The notes under the pieces were generated by a model. That model was not told the DNA's origin. It ran no database searches and saw nothing but the letters and a program-made list of their open reading frames with translations. From Margaritifera margaritifera (taxonomy: Eukaryota > Mollusca > Bivalvia > Unionida > Margaritiferidae): 64,000 bases of DNA. The stretch lies in the NCBI GenBank assembly GCA_029931535.1, contig JAQPZY010001686.1, forward strand, positions 10,017,001 through 10,081,000. Reading direction: 5' to 3'. Below, in pieces: positions 59,560 to 64,000 of this stretch; position 1 is the first letter of the stretch; each line of letters opens with the position of its first letter. Made by a program: the position numbers and the translations under genes.

Positions 59560-60420
59560 TCAGTCATTTAGGAGAAGTAGCATTAACAAACTTGTGCTGA
59601 TGCACACTGGAAACCTGACACAAGGCCATCTCATAAGTTCTTCTGGTCCATCACCTGTAAAATTAATGATGCTGATCTAACCTCCAAAATGGCAATCTTG
59701 ATGTCCAGTCGGAAAATCTTCATATGGCTACTTCTTCTCCTGAATGGATGGCATTATCAACATGGGGTTTTCACTCAAACACTATTGTACCAATATGTAG
59801 CTGGTTTTGAATGAAAATGGTATTCATCTGATCTCCAATATGGTTCTATAGTGGCCACCTTGAAAATCTCATCACTACTACTTTTGCATGAATGATTGCA
59901 TTGGCATCTGGGTTTTCACTAAAACACTTCTTGCAATATTTAATTAGTTCTGATTGAAAATTGTGCAGATCAGACAACCAACCTATCCTTTGTATTTCAT
60001 TGCATTCCAATAAACAAGTCAGCACTCTGACTTAGATTTTAATGTTAAAGGTCTTGACTTGTTGTTTTTTTTAACTGTACTGGCTTGTGAGCATGATAAC
60101 ACAAGCAAATGGATTTTTATCAAATCTGGTTTAGGATGTATCCCATGAATATCATGATACCACTTAAATAACTGTTTTTTTTCAAAAAAATATTAATTAT
60201 AGATTTAAACAAACTTAATACATGGGTACACCTTGACACCGGGACATGCTCCTTTACAGATTTAGTGAAAGGGTTCCAGACAAGAATTCTGGCAGTAAAG
60301 AAAGAAAAGCAGTTTTTATATGTTTGATACAGTTTTGATACTTGCCCTACATTATCCATGAAAAAGAATGAGAAATGCTCCACTGTAAAAGGGTATAATG
60401 GAGTCAGAAGCAAAAAGACT
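59560..60420 (+). repeat. ATGGCC-type degenerate repeat with tail, + orientation
   Basis: More diverged units (catggggttttcactcaaac near 59760; gtggccaccttgaaaatctc near 59852) followed by a tail related to 10565-10800 (atggatttttatcaaatctg near 60110; atagatttaaacaaactta near 60200). Confidence 0.75.
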
Positions 60421-60921
60421 TTCCTTGGGATTGTGACATCTGAAGAAAATTATGCACTAACTGTGAGCAGAAATTATCTAAGGAGTTTTTAACCTACATT
60501 AGATAAAATAATGTGGCAAGTGAAATTCATGAATGAAGAACAACATTTTACTGCCGCCTTGTCTGGAGCTAAATCAGTAATCCCTGTCATTGGTCATAGC
60601 ATGTTATTTGCTATCAGATGGTTTCGTAGACACCAGGTTGTATCATATTTTTATAGTTAACGCAATTATAGTGAAAATATTTAGAAAACAGGTTTTAAAA
60701 TGATATTACTTGTTTGTGATTCCTTAAAAAGGAACCAAAATTTAGTCTAAAACTGTTTTATCTAGTACAGCAATTGCCTAGTTAACTGATACTGTATGAT
60801 TTATAGATCACAGCAGCCCAGTGCTATGAAAGTATCTTGTAGTTACAGTAGCAACAAATTACTACTGTTGTGACATTTATTAACTTCTAGTTAGTTTAAG
60901 TGATCCATACATACGGTAAAT
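60421..60921. other. Intergenic sequence, nothing recognised
   Basis: No coding or repeat signal seen. Confidence 0.5.
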
Positions 60922-61062
60922 TACTGTATATACTTATAAGTCAGGTCCAACTGCAAACTGCATAGACCCAGATCTGCCATCACATAATGCGCTGACAGAT
61001 CTGGGTCTATGCATTTTGTTAGGAATAATCAGTAGAACAAACAACATAGACCCTGATCTACT
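60922..61062. mobile_element. Double-hairpin palindromic element, copy B, truncated
   Basis: Begins actgtatatacttataagtc with aggtccaactgcaaactgca, then the nested hairpin catagacccagatctgcc / cagatctgggtctatg, and part of the second half (aacaacatagaccctgatct). The right terminus is missing. Confidence 0.8.
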
Positions 61063-61399
61063 GGTGCAATCTGGCAGGACAAATGGCTGGACATGAAAGA
61101 TGGTGAAGGGTTTCAAGTTGTCCTTTGGTGTAAAAAGATTCCAGAGAAACCCTGAAGTGCTTCATGCATATTATGTTGCAACAAATTTTCAATAGACAAT
61201 GTTCAAATTATTCAAATTACGCAGCACAGTAAAACCTCCAGACATGGAAATATTGCTAAAACAAGGTGTGGTACTTCAAAATCGGATCAGAGGACCCTTA
61301 CTGTTGTTGCTTCCGATTACTAAGAAAGTAAACAGAAAGAGAAAGAAAAGGATAAAAAATCAGAAAGTAATATGTTAGTTCTATCATCATCACTGTGTG

Positions 61400-63440
61400 A
61401 TTAGGTTACAGAGGCAGAACTGTGATGCTACAAGGTTGCAGCAAATGATTTTTCCTTTAAATTCTGTGATTGGCTAGGCAACCTATTTGGCAGAATGTTC
61501 GAATGTCCTATTGCAAATAACATGGGATTAGGTAGATCAAAAAACAGTTATACAATATCAGATGGAATTGGACCTTTTTGTATTAGGACAAATAGTGAAG
61601 GAGGTGATTGATGATAACTTGTGTTATGTATTAATGTATGATGAACTATAACCGCTCAGGAGAAAAGCTAATTGATGTCCTTATTTGCTAATGGAGCCAA
61701 AGCCCTATTTAAGCGAGAGTCAGATTTTGTAAAGCTTTTGTTTTTGGACATGCCAAAGCAGAAACAGTGGCAGATAGCCTGATGCAACTGGGGAAAGCTG
61801 CAGACACCAGACTGCCTCTAGAACACCTTAACAATCTGTCCTCTGATGGCTCTAATGTAAACAAGTCTATCTATAAATAGTTGAAGAAGTCAAAGGATGT
61901 GCTGGTCTACTGAATTTTTAACCATGTAATCTTCATGTTGCTCACAATGCATCCAGGTCAGGTTTAAATGTATATGTGCCAGAAGCAGAGAATCTTACAT
62001 TTGATATACACCAATTCTTTAAACAGTGGCTAATCTGAAGGGAAGACTTCATAGAACTGCAATCAAAATTTGATATGGATGAAAGTTTCTTTATCAGGTA
62101 TGTGACAAGCAGATGGTTGTCACTACTCCATGCAATGGAGCGCATCCTGGAGATGTGGACAGTGAGTAAGGATTATTTCTTGAAAACACTACTAAAGTCA
62201 CTCAATAACTCCAATTTTCCAGAGGTTTCTAGCACAGTTTCAAACAGGGGGCCCAATTATCCATTTGCTCTTGAATGAATGTTCCAGTTTGGTCCACACT
62301 GGAATGGGAAGATTAATAAAAGCAATTGAAATAGGTGACAAGACAGAGCACCGCTTGCTGGACATAAACTACATAGACTCATCAAAGCATCCCTCTGATT
62401 CCCAAAATGGAAGTTGGCCCAGCAACACGAAAGATGATGGCACATTTACCCAAAGAACAACATGCTGTACTGCTCAAGGATATGAATAGCTTTTACCTGA
62501 ATACTTGGCATCTTCCTCATAAAAGTGAACTAATCAAAGTTTTACAGTATCTTCACCCACTTTGGATGCAAAAGGATGGTGGCACCAGTGCTATACACAG
62601 ACTTGCACTTTATTTTATTCATGTTGCAGAAACTGTGATACCAGCTTTGACATGAATGGTTTGAGTACAAAACATGTCCTGACATCCCAAGTATATGGAG
62701 TCTGATGGAACAACTTACAAGTGTGTTGAGCACTACTGGTTGGAGGTTCTGGTACAGAAGTACACAAAAGGTCAACCAAAGTACAGACTTTTGTGTAGAC
62801 CATATTGACATTTACTTGTAGAAATGCAAATGAGGAATGCGGACTGTCTGCAAATAAGTACTCAGTTACATCAGGCAAATTGGGTCTGAAAATTGACATC
62901 ATTAATGGCCTTAGATTAGCTAAAGATGAGGTGTAAAGACAAGGAGGAGAGGTCCATAAGATGAATATTTCAAGGGACCATTTGAAGGTTGCAAGACAAG
63001 CTCATATCAGGCATCAGGAAAGAATGAAGATTGAGATGGAAGCTGAGGAGAGAAGAAGGGAGATTGAAGAAAAAAACAGCAAGAAATAGAGCAGAGGAAA
63101 AAAAGACATTAGAAGAGCACAATGAGAAGTTCAAGGTGAAAGAGGAAAATCAGTGAAGAGAAAGAAGAGTTTAATAAAACCCTCAGAATTGCAGAACTAC
63201 TTCATCAAGCAGCATCAAAGTTGAAGGACAAGGATGAAGTTGAAATGCAGGTCGCTCAGGGAATGTTAGAATTTGAAGAGGCAAGAATGGAAAAAGGAAG
63301 AATGGGGATTGGAACAGTGCCAACAAAAGAGACAAACTCTTGAAAGAAAGAGACAGCAGAGTTTATCAAAAGAGACTGGCAACATGTGTTTTGAGTACCA
63401 AAGGCCAAACTGGACTTCAGTTCTAGAACTGCTAGCAGTT
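61400..63440 (+). pseudogene. hAT-like transposase pseudogene
   Basis: Pieces in different + frames follow the order of a hAT-superfamily transposase: EAELCCYKVAANDFSFKFCD at about 61412; YDETITAQEKKLIDVLI at about 61640 (the DE pair of the catalytic core); FGHAKAETVADSLMQLGKAA at about 61745; LNNLSSDGSNVNKSI at about 61830 (the second catalytic SSDG block); then, after stops, NLHVAHNASRSGLNVYV at about 61930, VTSRWLSLLHAMERILEMW at about 62100, MNSFYLNTWHLPHKSELIKV with LQYLHPLW at about 62483-62570, GLRLAKDEV at about 62910 and a Glu/Lys/Arg-rich coiled-coil end. The block CGLSANKYSV at 62840 stands where hAT dimerisation regions usually have ERGFS. At least six frame breaks show it is dead. 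Confidence 0.75.
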
Positions 63441-63568
63441 ACATAATGCCTTACACAACAGTGTACTTTGAAGTTGAGTGCTAGGCATATGCCACAAGTC
63501 TACTACATTATATTAAATGGATAACTATGCCTCAATGTCAGCATGCTTTATAAGTGAATAAAATGAAA

Positions 63569-63788
63569 TACCATTTATACTCACATATAACCAGGTCCAA
63601 ATGCAAACAACATAGATCCTGATCTGCTGTCGCATAATGTGCTGACAGATCAGGGTCTATGTTGTTTGTTCTACTTATTAGTCTCAACAAACTGAATAGA
63701 CTCAGATCTGCTGGCACATTATGCGACAGCAGATCTGGGTCTATGCAGTTTGCAGTTGGTATCGGTTTATATGCGAGTATATACGGTA
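63569..63788. mobile_element. Double-hairpin palindromic element, copy C, complete
   Basis: The left end taccatttatactcacatat and the complement of the right end taccgtatatactcgcatat match over about 22 bases. Two nested hairpins lie inside: acatagatcctgatctgctg with cagatcagggtctatgt (63610-63663), and actcagatctgctgg with its partner near 63727-63745. The complete copy defines the ends of the family. Confidence 0.85.
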
Positions 63789-64000
63789 GTATTGCCACAA
63801 AACGGATGAAGTTAATGAGAGAAAAATAACAAGTCTCCAGATTATCCACATGATACTTGTGAAGAAGGGAAAACTGTAACCTGGAAAGCAAAGCAAGCTC
63901 AGAATAGTACAAGGAAGGAAAATCTATAAAAAGATATACCTGAACATTTGAAAGCTCTTTACAGAGATCATCAAAATGGAAGAAATTTGAGCAACAGAAA

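Overview
The window is eukaryotic nuclear DNA: AT-rich, with spliced coding exons, long introns, many decayed transposons and a very large satellite. The mixture (a metazoan APLF-type DNA-repair gene, DIRS-type tyrosine-recombinase retroelements, hAT-like and LINE relics, and short dispersed repeats rich in AAGGTCA half-sites) suggests a lophotrochozoan animal, most likely a bivalve mollusc. The organism is inferred from general character and is not proven by any single feature.

One host gene is supported, on the + strand: the 3' part of an APLF-like gene (aprataxin and PNK-like factor, a histone chaperone and scaffold of non-homologous end joining). Seven exons (5011-5167, 11210-11743, 15832-15980, 18245-18576, 31844-31954, 46560-46654, 49345-49556) join with consistent splice phases into 1,590 nt, giving 529 residues plus a stop. 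In order they carry a Ku-binding motif, a long charged linker with repeated acidic-aromatic modules, two PBZ (poly-ADP-ribose-binding) zinc fingers, and the acidic C-terminal histone-binding tail. The N-terminal FHA domain expected for the family is not seen and should lie upstream of base 1.

Everything else up to about 49.3 kb is intron filled with repeats. From left to right: a DIRS RNase H scrap (1-340); a tRNA-derived SINE and a TIR element (3.5-4.0 kb); a TA microsatellite; a minus-strand LINE relic (6.3-7.4 kb); a 33-bp minisatellite; degenerate long-period repeats (9.5-11.1, 13.2-15.1 and 19.6-21.3 kb); a nearly full-length but broken DIRS element with inverted terminal repeats (22.4-28.0 kb); a 253-bp perfect-style foldback (28.5 kb); a double-hairpin element (30.7 kb); a SINE with a quadruplicated B box (31.1 kb); a 50-bp minisatellite (34.1-34.8 kb); and directly after it an 8.3-kb array of about 285 copies of a 29-bp unit with higher-order duplications (34.99-43.27 kb). 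A second DIRS 3' end (44.15-45.39 kb) and a small TA-flanked TIR element (45.5 kb) follow.

Downstream of the APLF stop codon (49556) is a putative long 3' UTR, then intergenic DNA with several tandem arrays (52.7, 53.5 and 55.3 kb), a large set of inverted degenerate repeats (57.6-60.4 kb), and a broken hAT-like transposase gene (61.4-63.4 kb) bracketed by two copies of the double-hairpin element. No rRNA, functional tRNA, CRISPR or prokaryotic feature is seen.
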